From NCBI RefSeq assembly GCF_946222605.1, contig NZ_CAMIIE010000007.1, forward strand, positions 19,769 to 83,768: 64,000 bases of DNA, written 5' to 3'. The notes under the pieces are model-generated. The model was not told the DNA's origin and ran no database searches. It saw only the letters and a program-made list of their open reading frames with translations. Positions 1 to 7,993 of this stretch are shown in pieces. Every line of letters begins with the position of its first letter. Positions within the stretch are counted from its first letter, which is position 1. The position numbers and the translations under genes were made by a program. The stretch is from an uncultured Acidocella sp. GTDB lineage: Bacteria; Pseudomonadota; Alphaproteobacteria; Acetobacterales; Acetobacteraceae.

Positions 1-623
1 CCGGTGCCGTACATGGTGGCGTCATTCACCAAAAGCGGCACCACCGTCTCGGCATAGCCATGCTCGGTGGTGTGCACATCCAGCATGAACTGGCCCAGCG
101 CGCGTTCCAGCCGGGCGAGCTTGCCCTTCAGCACGGTAAAGCGCGCCCCGGCCAGCTTCGCCGCGCCGGCGAAATCCATCATGCCGAGCGCCTCGCCCAG
201 CTCGAAATGCTCTTTCGGGGTAAAGGCGAAATTGCGCTTCGCCCCCCATTCCTTCACCAGCTTGTTTTCCGCCTCGTCGCGCCCCTCGGGCACCGCCGCA
301 TCCAGCAGGTTCGGGAGCTTGCCCAGCGTGTCGCGCAGCAACGCATCCAGACGCGGCCCTTCGGCGTCCAGCTTGGCAATCTCCTCGCGGATGCGCATCC
401 CCTGCGCCTCCAGCGCGGCGCTGTCTTCCTTGGCGCGCTTGGCCTCGCCGATCTTCTTGGAGACCGCATTGCGCTCGGCCTGCAGCTCCTGCTGGCGGGC
501 CAGCGCGGTGCGGCGCTGCTCGTCCAGCGCCAGGATCTCGCGCGACAGCGGCGCCATGCCCCGGCGCGCCAGCGCCGCGTCAAACCCTTCGGCATCCTCG
601 CGGATCAGCTTGATATCATGCAT
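1..623 (-). CDS. serS: Seryl-tRNA synthetase, N-terminal part (gene continues beyond window start)
   Basis: Class II aminoacyl-tRNA synthetase that charges tRNA-Ser (and tRNA-Sec where present) in the cytosol. The visible ~207 residues begin MHDIKLIRED and contain the long Lys/Glu/Arg-rich coiled-coil tRNA-binding arm typical of SerRS (about residues 30-105), then the start of the catalytic domain (EHGYAETVVPLLVN). The catalytic motifs 2 and 3 and the C-terminus lie outside the window. The ATG at 623 overlaps the tatC stop by 8 bp, so the gene is probably translationally coupled to tatC. The order tatB-tatC-serS is common in alphaproteobacteria, which supports the call. Confidence 0.95.
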   Translation of the reverse strand, partial: MHDIKLIREDAEGFDAALARRGMAPLSREILALDEQRRTALARQQELQAERNAVSKKIGEAKRAKEDSAALEAQGMRIREEIAKLDAEGPRLDALLRDTLGKLPNLLDAAVPEGRDEAENKLVKEWGAKRNFAFTPKEHFELGEALGMMDFAGAAKLAGARFTVLKGKLARLERALGQFMLDVHTTEHGYAETVVPLLVNDATMYGT

Positions 624-1434
624 TCTCTTGGTCTTTTTGCTCAGCGGTGGCGGCCTCTTCGGCCTCGTCCTCATATTTCGGCTCGACGAGCTTCACGAAG
701 AACAGCGAAATCTCGAACAGGAACAGCAGCAGCGCCGCCATGATGCACTGGCTGGGCACGTCCGGCGGGGCCATGATGGCGGCGACGATGAAACAGCCGA
801 CATAGGCGTAGCGGCGATATCGCTTCAGCGTGGCATGGGTGACGATGCCGACCTTGCCCAGCAATGTGAGCAGCACCGGCAGCTCGAAGCTGAGCCCGAA
901 GGCGAAGAGCAGCTTCATCACGATGTTCAGATAATCCGAGACCTTCGGCAGCAGCGAGATATCCACGCCCTGGCCGCTCTGCTGGAAAGAGAGGAAGAAT
1001 TTCCAGGCGATCGGGAAGAACACGTAATAGGCCAGCGCCCCGCCGGCGAAGAACAGGATGGGGGTGACGATGAGAAAGGGCAGCAAGGCCCGCTTTTCCC
1101 GCCGGTACAGCCCGGGTGCGACGAACAGCCAGATCTGCGTCGCCAGCACCGGGAAGGAGATGAAGGCGGCGCCGAACACCGCCACCTTCACATCCGTAAA
1201 GAACGCCTCATAGAGCGCGGTATAGACCAGCTCCGGCTTCTGCCCCTGCGCCACCAGCGCATGCGCCAGCGGGGCGGCCAGAAAGTCGTAAATCTTCGCG
1301 GAAAAATGATAGCAGACAAGAAATGCGATCAGAAAGGCGGCGGCCGACCAGATCAGCCGTTTGCGCAGCTCCGCCAGATGCTCGAGCAGCGGCATTTCCT
1401 TGTCGTCGATCTGGTCTTCATCGGCGGTTGTCAT
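616..1434 (-). CDS. tatC: Sec-independent protein translocase TatC
   Basis: Core receptor of the twin-arginine translocase, which exports folded proteins with RR signal peptides across the inner membrane. 272 residues with six predicted membrane helices. The N-terminal TatC signature MPLLEHLAELRKRL is at residues 14-27, and the conserved F-E-L-P-V segment at 183-187. The C-terminus is cytoplasmic, acidic and Ala/Glu-rich. It starts immediately after the tatB stop with no intergenic bases and overlaps serS downstream. Length is normal for the family. Confidence 0.96.
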   Translation of the reverse strand: MTTADEDQIDDKEMPLLEHLAELRKRLIWSAAAFLIAFLVCYHFSAKIYDFLAAPLAHALVAQGQKPELVYTALYEAFFTDVKVAVFGAAFISFPVLATQIWLFVAPGLYRREKRALLPFLIVTPILFFAGGALAYYVFFPIAWKFFLSFQQSGQGVDISLLPKVSDYLNIVMKLLFAFGLSFELPVLLTLLGKVGIVTHATLKRYRRYAYVGCFIVAAIMAPPDVPSQCIMAALLLFLFEISLFFVKLVEPKYEDEAEEAATAEQKDQENA

Positions 1435-1878
1435 TTAAAAACCCCAGCGCCTGGTGCCAGGCGGAATGAAAGCGGGTGTGGGCGCCTTGCGCGCCGCCTC
1501 GGGCGGGATCACGGCAGGGGCATCGGGCGGCGCTTCCTCGACCACGGAAGGCGGCTTGTAGGCGGTGACGGTCTGCGTCTCGACGCTGTCATTCACCTCC
1601 TTGGCGGTGGCGCGCAGGCTGCCATCCGGGTCCAAGGCGGTTTCGGCGGCGGTGCGGAAATCGAATCGGCGGAGCTTGTCGATCTCGCCCTTCACATCCG
1701 AGAGATTCGCCTCGCGCATCATCTCATCGAGATGGCCCTGGAATTCCGAGGCCATGCCGCGCGCCTTCTTGATCAGCCCGGTGACGGTCCTGATCGCGAC
1801 AGGCAGATCCTTTGGCCCAATGGCAATCAATGCCACCGCCATGATCAGCCCGATCTCACCCCATGACAATCCAAACAT
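1435..1878 (-). CDS. tatB: Sec-independent protein translocase TatB
   Basis: Single-span membrane protein that forms the signal-peptide receptor complex with TatC. 147 residues: N-terminal membrane helix (about 5-20), the GPKDLP hinge at about 21-26, an amphipathic helix, then a variable Pro/Ala-rich tail. The Glu near residue 8 (SWGEIG) is the conserved polar residue of TatB rather than TatA. It is directly followed by tatC. No separate tatA is present upstream, where many alphaproteobacteria carry one; a gamma-glutamylcyclotransferase gene occupies that place. TatA is therefore either encoded elsewhere or replaced by this protein. Confidence 0.92.
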   Translation of the reverse strand: MFGLSWGEIGLIMAVALIAIGPKDLPVAIRTVTGLIKKARGMASEFQGHLDEMMREANLSDVKGEIDKLRRFDFRTAAETALDPDGSLRATAKEVNDSVETQTVTAYKPPSVVEEAPPDAPAVIPPEAARKAPTPAFIPPGTRRWGF

Positions 1879-1901
1879 CGCGCAGGCTTGCTAGCAGGCC
1901 C

Positions 1902-2573
1902 TCACGCGGATGGCAAAGACGCGGCAATCCGCGCCAGCGCCGCATCCTTCACCCCGAGCGCGCGCAGATGCTCGACGGTGTTTTCGAAATATTCCCGGCA
2001 GGTGCCGAGATCCCCCCGTCCGGACGCGATCAGCGCCGCCGTCTGCTCCACCGAAAGCTCCTTGATGTAGCGGGGATGGTCGGGATTGATGACGAAGGTG
2101 ATCGCCCGCACGGGCTTGCCGCCGACCTCAAGCCGCACCCAGCGGGCATTATAGGCGCCGCCATACATTTCCCGCTGCCAGAGCAGCCACAGCTCCTGGC
2201 GGATTTTTTCAGCCGCGATTCGGAACGCCACCCCCCGGCAGGCCCCGCCGCGGTCCAGGGCCAGCATCACACCCGGCGTCTCCGGCGTGCCGCGCCCGAT
2301 GAACATGCGCAGGCAGAAACGCCGATGCCAGCCGCGCAGCAAGGCGCAGCTCTTCGCCTCGTAATCGAAGGCCGGATTCCAGATCAGCGAGCCATAGCCG
2401 AACACCCAGAGATCTTCATCCGCCGGATGCGCGGCCAGGATTGCATCGAAAAGCTGCTTCATCTCCGCTTCGGTGCGCCAGCGCATGTCCGGATGGGCGG
2501 CGGCATATTCGCGCTGGCGGGCACGCAAAGTGCCGTCCATCAGCGTCTCGCGGGTGATGCGCAGCGGGCTCAT
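1902..2573 (-). CDS. ChaC-like gamma-glutamylcyclotransferase
   Basis: Predicted glutathione-degrading enzyme of the ChaC/GCG family, which cleaves the gamma-glutamyl group of glutathione to 5-oxoproline and Cys-Gly. 223 residues. The diagnostic FGYGSLIWNP motif lies at about residues 58-67, followed by the family pattern GWHRRFCLRM and a G-T-P-E-T-P-G-x-M-L-A-L segment, then GVAFRI. ATG at 2573 overlaps the scpB stop (ATGA). The gene sits between scpB and tatB, the usual tatA position in related genomes, and is probably co-transcribed with them although its function is unrelated. The family call is secure; the exact substrate is inferred. Confidence 0.88.
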   Translation of the reverse strand: MSPLRITRETLMDGTLRARQREYAAAHPDMRWRTEAEMKQLFDAILAAHPADEDLWVFGYGSLIWNPAFDYEAKSCALLRGWHRRFCLRMFIGRGTPETPGVMLALDRGGACRGVAFRIAAEKIRQELWLLWQREMYGGAYNARWVRLEVGGKPVRAITFVINPDHPRYIKELSVEQTAALIASGRGDLGTCREYFENTVEHLRALGVKDAALARIAASLPSA

Positions 2574-3190
2574 TCGGGTTTCGCTTCTTCCACCCCCGCC
2601 GCCTCATCCGCCTGCCCCGCCTCCTGCGGCTGCGCATCGGGCTCGGCTGGCGGCGCGGCAAGGGCCGGCCCGTTCGGGTCGATCAGCAGCTCCTCGCGCT
2701 TGGGCATCTCGCGCAGATCATTCAACCCGAACTGGGCGAGGAAATTCGGCGTGGTGCCCCAGAGGGTCGGCCGGCCGGGGGTCTCCTTACGGCCCTTGGG
2801 CGTGATCAGCCCGTTCTCCAGCAGCAGATCCAGCGTGTTCTGCGAGAGGGCGGCGCCACGGATCTCCTCGATCTCAGTGCGGGTGACCGGCTGGTGATAG
2901 GCGATGATGGCCAGGCTCTCCATCGCCACGCGCGGCAGCCGGCGGGGCATCTCCACCACCTTGCGCAAAGCCGGGGCAAGATCAGGCGCGGTGCGCAGCT
3001 GCCAGCCCCCGCCGACCATGACGATATTCACCCCGCGCGAGGCATAGGCGGTGACCAGATCGCTCATCACCGCGTCCACATCCGTATCCACCGGCAGCAG
3101 ATTGGCCAGCATCCTGGCGGTCACCGGCTGGGTGGCGGCGAAAATCGCCGCTTCGGCCAGGCGCATCGGCAGCGTAAAGGCTTCAGCCAT
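2570..3190 (-). CDS. scpB: Segregation and condensation protein ScpB
   Basis: Winged-helix partner of ScpA in the SMC-ScpAB condensin that compacts and segregates the chromosome. 206 residues: tandem winged-helix domains. The second holds the conserved stretch ESLAIIAYHQPVTRTEIEEIRG (about 92-113) and GRPTLWGTTPNFL (about 139-151). The acidic, Ala-rich tail after residue 170 is typical of alphaproteobacterial ScpB. It overlaps scpA by 8 bp upstream and the ChaC-like gene by 4 bp downstream, so translational coupling is likely. Confidence 0.94.
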   Translation of the reverse strand: MAEAFTLPMRLAEAAIFAATQPVTARMLANLLPVDTDVDAVMSDLVTAYASRGVNIVMVGGGWQLRTAPDLAPALRKVVEMPRRLPRVAMESLAIIAYHQPVTRTEIEEIRGAALSQNTLDLLLENGLITPKGRKETPGRPTLWGTTPNFLAQFGLNDLREMPKREELLIDPNGPALAAPPAEPDAQPQEAGQADEAAGVEEAKPE

Positions 3191-3941
3191 CAGATCCTTC
3201 GCTCTCCTTCTTCTGCCGCATCAGAATCGGCCCGAACCGCTCATCCTGCTTCAAGTCTAGCTGCCCATGCTTGGCCATTTCCAGCCCCGCGATGAGGGTT
3301 GAGGAGATGGCTGCCCGGCGCGGAATGCCATCCTGCAGCCCTTCGGGCAGAAATTGCTCCAGGCTCGCCCAGTCGGGCAGCGAGCCCAGCATCCGCCCGA
3401 CGCGCTGGAGCGCATCCTGCACCGAGAAATACACCATCGGCCGAGGCCGGTAGCGCTGTTTGGCGCCGGCCCGGCGGCGGGCGGCCAGATAGGCGGAGAG
3501 CAGGCTGGTCATGTCCAGCTTCAGGCGCGAGCGGTCCAGCTCGGTGAGGTCTTCCGGCAGGCCGCGCTCGAACACGTCCCAGTTCAGCTGCGGGCGTTGC
3601 CCCATCCAGGCCGCGGCGACGCGCATCGCCTGCAGCTGCATCAGCCGGGACTGCAAAATCTCGGCGGCCAGCTCCACATCCTCGGGCTCGCCCAGCTGCG
3701 GCACCAGCAGGCGCGATTTCAGCCAGGTCAGCCAGGCCGCCATCACCAGCCAGTCCGCCGCCAGCTCCAGGCGCACCCGGCGCGCCCCTTCGATCACTGA
3801 CAGGAATTGCTCGACCAGTTGCAGGATGGAGATTTTCGCCAGATCCACCTTCTGGTTGCGGGCGAGCTCCAGCAGCAGGTCCAGCGGCCCCTCGAACCCC
3901 TCCAGCGACAGAACCAGGGTTTCAGTTGTCTCCAAAGCCAT
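3183..3941 (-). CDS. scpA: Segregation and condensation protein ScpA
   Basis: Kleisin subunit bridging the SMC heads in the condensin complex. 252 residues with the family signature LEGFEGPLDLLLELARNQKVDL at about residues 13-34 and the C-terminal winged helix near 200-245 that binds SMC. ATG at 3941 lies inside the end of the upstream site-2 protease gene (20-bp overlap), and the 3' end overlaps scpB. Length and motifs are normal. Confidence 0.95.
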   Translation of the reverse strand: MALETTETLVLSLEGFEGPLDLLLELARNQKVDLAKISILQLVEQFLSVIEGARRVRLELAADWLVMAAWLTWLKSRLLVPQLGEPEDVELAAEILQSRLMQLQAMRVAAAWMGQRPQLNWDVFERGLPEDLTELDRSRLKLDMTSLLSAYLAARRRAGAKQRYRPRPMVYFSVQDALQRVGRMLGSLPDWASLEQFLPEGLQDGIPRRAAISSTLIAGLEMAKHGQLDLKQDERFGPILMRQKKESEGSDG

Positions 3942-4626
3942 TTCCCGTCAGGCCCAGCACCAGCCGCTCGGCGGCCGGCAGCAGCAGCCCCATCACGTCA
4001 CGGAACGGGTCAAAATGCACGCCGAATTGTTGCAGCGTCACCGGCAGCACGAACAAAACCAGCAGCACTGCGGCGATGCCAAGATTTTCCGCCCGCGCCA
4101 GCCGCATCGCCAGCTTCAGCGGCAGGACGCCCACCGCGATCCGCCCGCCATCCATAGGCGGCAGCGGGATCAGGTTGAACAGCCCAAGCAGCAGATTGAT
4201 CTCGATGAAATAGGCCAGAAAATCCAGCCAGGGGATGGATTGCGCCGCCACCGCCGCATGCATCGCCACCCCGCCCCCCAGCGCCAGAATGAAATTCATC
4301 GCCGGCCCGGCCAGGGCGACGATCGCCATCAGCCGGCGCGGCTCGCGATAGCCACCGAGATGCAGATTGAACGGATTGACCGGCACCGGCTTCGCCCAGC
4401 CATAGAGAAAGGCGATATGCCCCAGCGTGGCGAGCTGCCCCACCCCCAGAATCAGCGGCAGGATGAAGGAGCCCATCTTGTCCAGATGTCTAACCGGGTT
4501 CAGCGTCAGCCGCCCGGCCAGTTTAGCGGTCTTGTCGCCCATCCAATAAGCGACGACGCCATGCGCCAGCTCATGCAGGATGATGGCGATGCCGAGCCCG
4601 GCAAGGATAGAGAGAAAATGAAGCAT
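3922..4626 (-). CDS. Site-2 protease family (M50) membrane metallopeptidase
   Basis: Polytopic zinc metalloprotease of the M50 family, which cuts substrates within the membrane. 234 residues from the ATG at 4626. The zinc motif HELAH is at residues 18-22 in the first membrane helix, and the second ligand motif lies near the C-terminus in LIPLPPMDGGRI (Asp before GG). This is the short class without PDZ or CBS domains. A longer reading frame starts at 4692, but the ATG at 4626 overlaps the nagZ stop as ATGA and begins right at the first helix, so it is preferred. The substrate is unknown. Related genes are often found next to scpA in alphaproteobacteria. Confidence 0.9.
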   Translation of the reverse strand: MLHFLSILAGLGIAIILHELAHGVVAYWMGDKTAKLAGRLTLNPVRHLDKMGSFILPLILGVGQLATLGHIAFLYGWAKPVPVNPFNLHLGGYREPRRLMAIVALAGPAMNFILALGGGVAMHAAVAAQSIPWLDFLAYFIEINLLLGLFNLIPLPPMDGGRIAVGVLPLKLAMRLARAENLGIAAVLLVLFVLPVTLQQFGVHFDPFRDVMGLLLPAAERLVLGLTGNGFGDN

Positions 4627-5477
4627 CACAGCGCCTCCAGCACGGCCCGGTTGCCGGCGAAATCGCCCGGGCAATAAAGCGCGATATCGCACCCCGCCGC
4701 CAGCGCCCGGCGCGCCCGCGAGGCCGGGTCAGGGTCGCTGGAGAGCGCGCCCATGGCCAGATCGTCCGAGACCAGCACGCCCTGAAACCCGATCTCGCCG
4801 CGAATGAGATCGCGGATCACGATTTCGGACAAGGTTCCCGGATTGAAGCGGTCATATTGCTCGTAAACCACATGCGCCGTCATCGCCCAGGGCAGATCCT
4901 TGTTGGCGATGAAAGGGGCCAGATCATCCCGCGTCAACGCCGGCACCACCGGTAGCGCCACGTGGGAATCGACCAGGGCGCGCCCATGGCCGGGCAAATG
5001 CTTCATCACCGGCAGAATGCCCGCTTCGATGATGCCGCGCGCGATCGCCCCGCCCAGCCGGCCGACGGCCGCGGCATCGCCGGTGATCGCGCGGTCCCCC
5101 ACCACGTCCGAGGCGCCGGGGATGCGGATATCCAGCACCGGGGCGGCGGTGCAGGTGAAGCCGGCCGCGCGCACCATGGCGCCGAGCGCCTGGCCGTGGG
5201 CGTAGGCTTCCTCCTCGCTCCTCAGCGTGCCGGCGGCGGGCAGTTCGGGCCAATGCGGGGCACGCAGCCGGGCGACGCGCCCGCCCTCCTGGTCCACCAT
5301 CAGCACCGCGCCCGGTGGCAGGATGGCTTTCAGCTCCGCCGTGAGGTCCGCCAGCTGCGCCGGATCGGCGATGTTGCGCTTGAACAAAATCGCCCCGCGC
5401 GGCGCGTGCTCACGAAACAGCGCGCGCTCCTCACCCGTCAGTGAGAGGCCGGAAATCCCCAAAATCGCTGGTTTCAA
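4626..5477 (-). CDS. nagZ: Beta-N-acetylhexosaminidase NagZ (GH3)
   Basis: Cytosolic glycosidase of peptidoglycan recycling that removes GlcNAc from anhydromuropeptides. The GH3 fold is evident from ILFKRNIADPAQL, MVDQEGGRVARL, the NagZ loop signature KHLPGHG followed by DSH (His-Asp general acid/base dyad), and SDDLAMGAL carrying the nucleophile Asp. 283 residues, shorter than the roughly 330-340 usual for the family; the last part of the barrel is trimmed. The start is a TTG overlapping the stop of the upstream SPOR gene (TTGA), and no upstream ATG is available. Sharing an operon with a SPOR protein fits a cell-wall role. Confidence 0.92.
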   Translation of the reverse strand: MKPAILGISGLSLTGEERALFREHAPRGAILFKRNIADPAQLADLTAELKAILPPGAVLMVDQEGGRVARLRAPHWPELPAAGTLRSEEEAYAHGQALGAMVRAAGFTCTAAPVLDIRIPGASDVVGDRAITGDAAAVGRLGGAIARGIIEAGILPVMKHLPGHGRALVDSHVALPVVPALTRDDLAPFIANKDLPWAMTAHVVYEQYDRFNPGTLSEIVIRDLIRGEIGFQGVLVSDDLAMGALSSDPDPASRARRALAAGCDIALYCPGDFAGNRAVLEAL

Positions 5478-6247
5478 AATGCCGCCACGGCACAGGCCGC
5501 GCCCTTGGAGGTGAGGTTGTCACAGAATGTTTTCGCCGCCGCGCCGGAGGGGAAGCCGCCAATGCGCAGCCGCCAGACACTCTGCCCGTTCACGATCGCC
5601 GGGATGATCTCCGGCGTGCGCCCGGCCAGCAGATCCGGGAACTGCTTTTGCAGCTTGGTCCAAGTGGAAAGCGCGCCGGCCTCATCCCCGGTGGCGGCAA
5701 GCTGCACCGCGCTCATCCCCTCGGCCTGGGCCGCGCTGCTCGCGGTGGAGCCGGGGCGCGGCGTCTGCGAGGCGGCGGGGGTGATGTTTTGCGGCTTGTC
5801 GGTGGTGGCCGGGGTGGCGTTGGCCGGTGCCGGCGCGTCATCCGGGCTCGTCCCCGGCGCTGCCGGCGGGGCGGCCTGCGCCATCTGTGGGGGCGGCTGG
5901 TTCAACCCCGCCGCCTGATCCAGTGCCGCGATATCCGGCGCCTGGCCAGGGGCGGCCAGACGCGGCGCCTTGTCGCTCATCTCACCGGACATGATGGGAA
6001 TATTGGCGCCCGGCACCACCAGCCCGCCAGGATCGGCCGGGACCACGCGTAGCGGTGTGGCGGGGGGCTCAACCACCGGCGGCGGGCCGAACGTGTAAGG
6101 ATGGATGCCGCTCCAGACCCAGGCGACGAGGATGACCAGCACCGAAACCCCGCCCGCGGCGATCGCCATGCGCTGAATCGCCGGGTCCAGCCGCTGGCCC
6201 TTGGCGCGGTGCGGCCGATACAGGAAATCGTCGTCGTCTTCCTGCAA
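5474..6247 (-). CDS. SPOR-domain inner-membrane protein
   Basis: Predicted septal or peptidoglycan-binding protein. 257 residues: acidic, Arg-rich cytoplasmic N-terminus (EDDDDF), one membrane helix at about 27-46, a long Pro/Ala-rich periplasmic linker (about 50-185) and a C-terminal SPOR domain (about 190-257, WRLRIGGFPSGAAAKTFCDNL). SPOR domains bind glycan strands lacking stem peptides at division sites. The likely start is TTG at 6247: a GAGG lies 7 nt upstream at the end of argS, and the next in-frame ATG would remove the cytoplasmic tail. It lies between argS and nagZ, a conserved alphaproteobacterial arrangement. Confidence 0.88.
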   Translation of the reverse strand: MQEDDDDFLYRPHRAKGQRLDPAIQRMAIAAGGVSVLVILVAWVWSGIHPYTFGPPPVVEPPATPLRVVPADPGGLVVPGANIPIMSGEMSDKAPRLAAPGQAPDIAALDQAAGLNQPPPQMAQAAPPAAPGTSPDDAPAPANATPATTDKPQNITPAASQTPRPGSTASSAAQAEGMSAVQLAATGDEAGALSTWTKLQKQFPDLLAGRTPEIIPAIVNGQSVWRLRIGGFPSGAAAKTFCDNLTSKGAACAVAAF

Positions 6248-6251
6248 ATCC

Positions 6252-7985
6252 TTACCTCATTTCCTCAACCGGCGTGACGCCGAGCACGGCCAGGGCCGAG
6301 CGAAGCACGATGGCGGTGGCCGCCACAAGCCCGATGCGCGCCGCCGTCTCCGCCGGCTTATCCTCCTGCAGGAAGCGCAAGGCGGCATTGTCGCGCCCGG
6401 CATTCCACAAAGCGTGGAAATCCGAGGCCAGATCATACAGGAAAAACGCCACGCGATGCGGCTCGCGCGCTTCCGCCGCCTGCTCGACCAGACGCGGCCA
6501 GGTGATCAGCCGGCGCAGCAGCGCCTGCTCTTCCGGCGCTGTGAGGGTGGAGAAATCCGCCTCGGCCGACGGCGCGGCGGCGGCGCGCAGCACCGAGCGC
6601 GCCCGCGCATGCGCGTATTGTACGTAGAAAACCGGGTTTTCGCGGGTCTGGGCGACGGCAGCGTTGAGATCGAACTCCATCTGCGCGTCGGATTTGCGCA
6701 TCAGCATCAGGAAACGCACCGCATTCGGCCCGACCTCGTCGATCAGATCCCGCAGCTCGACAAAGGTGCCGGCGCGCTTGGACATTTTGACCGGCTCGCC
6801 ATCCTTCATCACCTTGACGATCTGGCAGAGCACCACATCCAGCCGCCCGCCGGAGAGCGCCTTCACCGCCGCCTGCATCCGCTTCACATAGCCGCCATGG
6901 TCGGCACCCAGCACGTCGATCAGATCGGCCTGCGGGCCACGGATGATCTTGTCGTTATGGTAGGCGATGTCGTTGGCGAAATAAGTGTAGCTGCCGTCGG
7001 ATTTGGAGACCGGGCGGTCCACGTCGTCGCCATATTCGGTTGAGCGGAACAGCTCCTGCTCGCGCGGCTCCCAATCCTCGGGCGTCTTGCCCTTGGGCGG
7101 CTCCAGAATGCCGCGATAGATCAGGCCTTTTTCGCGCAGCGCATCCAGCCCGCGCTCCACCCCGCCATTCTCGACCAGCGCGCGTTCGGAGGAGAACACG
7201 TCATGGCGCACGCCCAAGGCGGCCAGATCCTCGCGGATCATGCTCATCATGTGCTCGATGGCGAAATCGCGGAACAGCTCCAGCCATGCGGCTTCCGGCG
7301 CCTCGGCGTAGATCTCGCCATATTTTTCCGCCAGCGCCTGGCCGATGGGGATGAGATAGGCGCCGCCATATTGCATGCCGCCGGGCACGGTTTCGATATA
7401 AGCCTCCGGCGAACGGCCAAGCGCCTCTAGATACCGGACATAGCTTGAGCGGGCCAAAGCCTGCACCTGCGCCCCGGCATCGTTGACGTAATATTCCTTG
7501 ACCACATCATGCCCGGCCTTGCGCAACAGATTGGCCAGCGCATCGCCCACCACGGCCCCCCGGCAATGGCCGACATGCAGCGGCCCGGTGGGGTTGGCGG
7601 AGACGTACTCGACATTGATCTTGCCCGGCCGCGCCGCGCCCTGGCCATAGGCTTCCTGGGCGGTGAGGATCACCGGGAGCTGTGCCAGCAGCAAGCCGGG
7701 CGAGAGGGTCAGATTGACGAAGCCCGGCCCGGCAGCCTCGGCCTTTTCGATGCCATGCTGGCCGCTGAGTGCTGCCACCAGCCCGGCGGCCAGCTCACGC
7801 GGGTTTTTGCCGGCCGGCTTGGCGGCGATCATCGCGGCGTTGGTCGCCATATCGCCATGCGCGGCATCCTTGGTGGGGGTCACCTCCACCCGGGCCAGGA
7901 TTTCGGGCGCCAAGCCCGGGGCCGATGTTTCAAGGGCGGCCAGCACCTTGCCGCGCAGCACGGCAAACAGATTTTCGTCTTGCAT
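6252..7985 (-). CDS. argS: Arginyl-tRNA synthetase
   Basis: Class I synthetase that charges tRNA-Arg. About 577 residues with the N-terminal ArgRS domain, the HIGH-type motif HVGH in NPTGPLHVGHCRGA, a KMSKR motif (VKMSKRAGTF), and a C-terminal DALR anticodon-binding domain ending EEMR. The ATG at 7985 is preferred; a TTG four codons upstream (7997) overlaps the dgt stop and could also serve. Only 4 bases separate its stop from the TTG of the SPOR gene. Confidence 0.96.
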   Translation of the reverse strand: MQDENLFAVLRGKVLAALETSAPGLAPEILARVEVTPTKDAAHGDMATNAAMIAAKPAGKNPRELAAGLVAALSGQHGIEKAEAAGPGFVNLTLSPGLLLAQLPVILTAQEAYGQGAARPGKINVEYVSANPTGPLHVGHCRGAVVGDALANLLRKAGHDVVKEYYVNDAGAQVQALARSSYVRYLEALGRSPEAYIETVPGGMQYGGAYLIPIGQALAEKYGEIYAEAPEAAWLELFRDFAIEHMMSMIREDLAALGVRHDVFSSERALVENGGVERGLDALREKGLIYRGILEPPKGKTPEDWEPREQELFRSTEYGDDVDRPVSKSDGSYTYFANDIAYHNDKIIRGPQADLIDVLGADHGGYVKRMQAAVKALSGGRLDVVLCQIVKVMKDGEPVKMSKRAGTFVELRDLIDEVGPNAVRFLMLMRKSDAQMEFDLNAAVAQTRENPVFYVQYAHARARSVLRAAAAPSAEADFSTLTAPEEQALLRRLITWPRLVEQAAEAREPHRVAFFLYDLASDFHALWNAGRDNAALRFLQEDKPAETAARIGLVAATAIVLRSALAVLGVTPVEEMR

Positions 7986-7993
7986 CTTGTCTC

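Noticed and set aside
67..1866. 599-codon open frame on the plus strand opposite serS, tatC and tatB
   Set aside because: Low-complexity, Arg/Gln/His-rich product with no family features; it is a GC-rich antisense shadow of genes with clear motifs.
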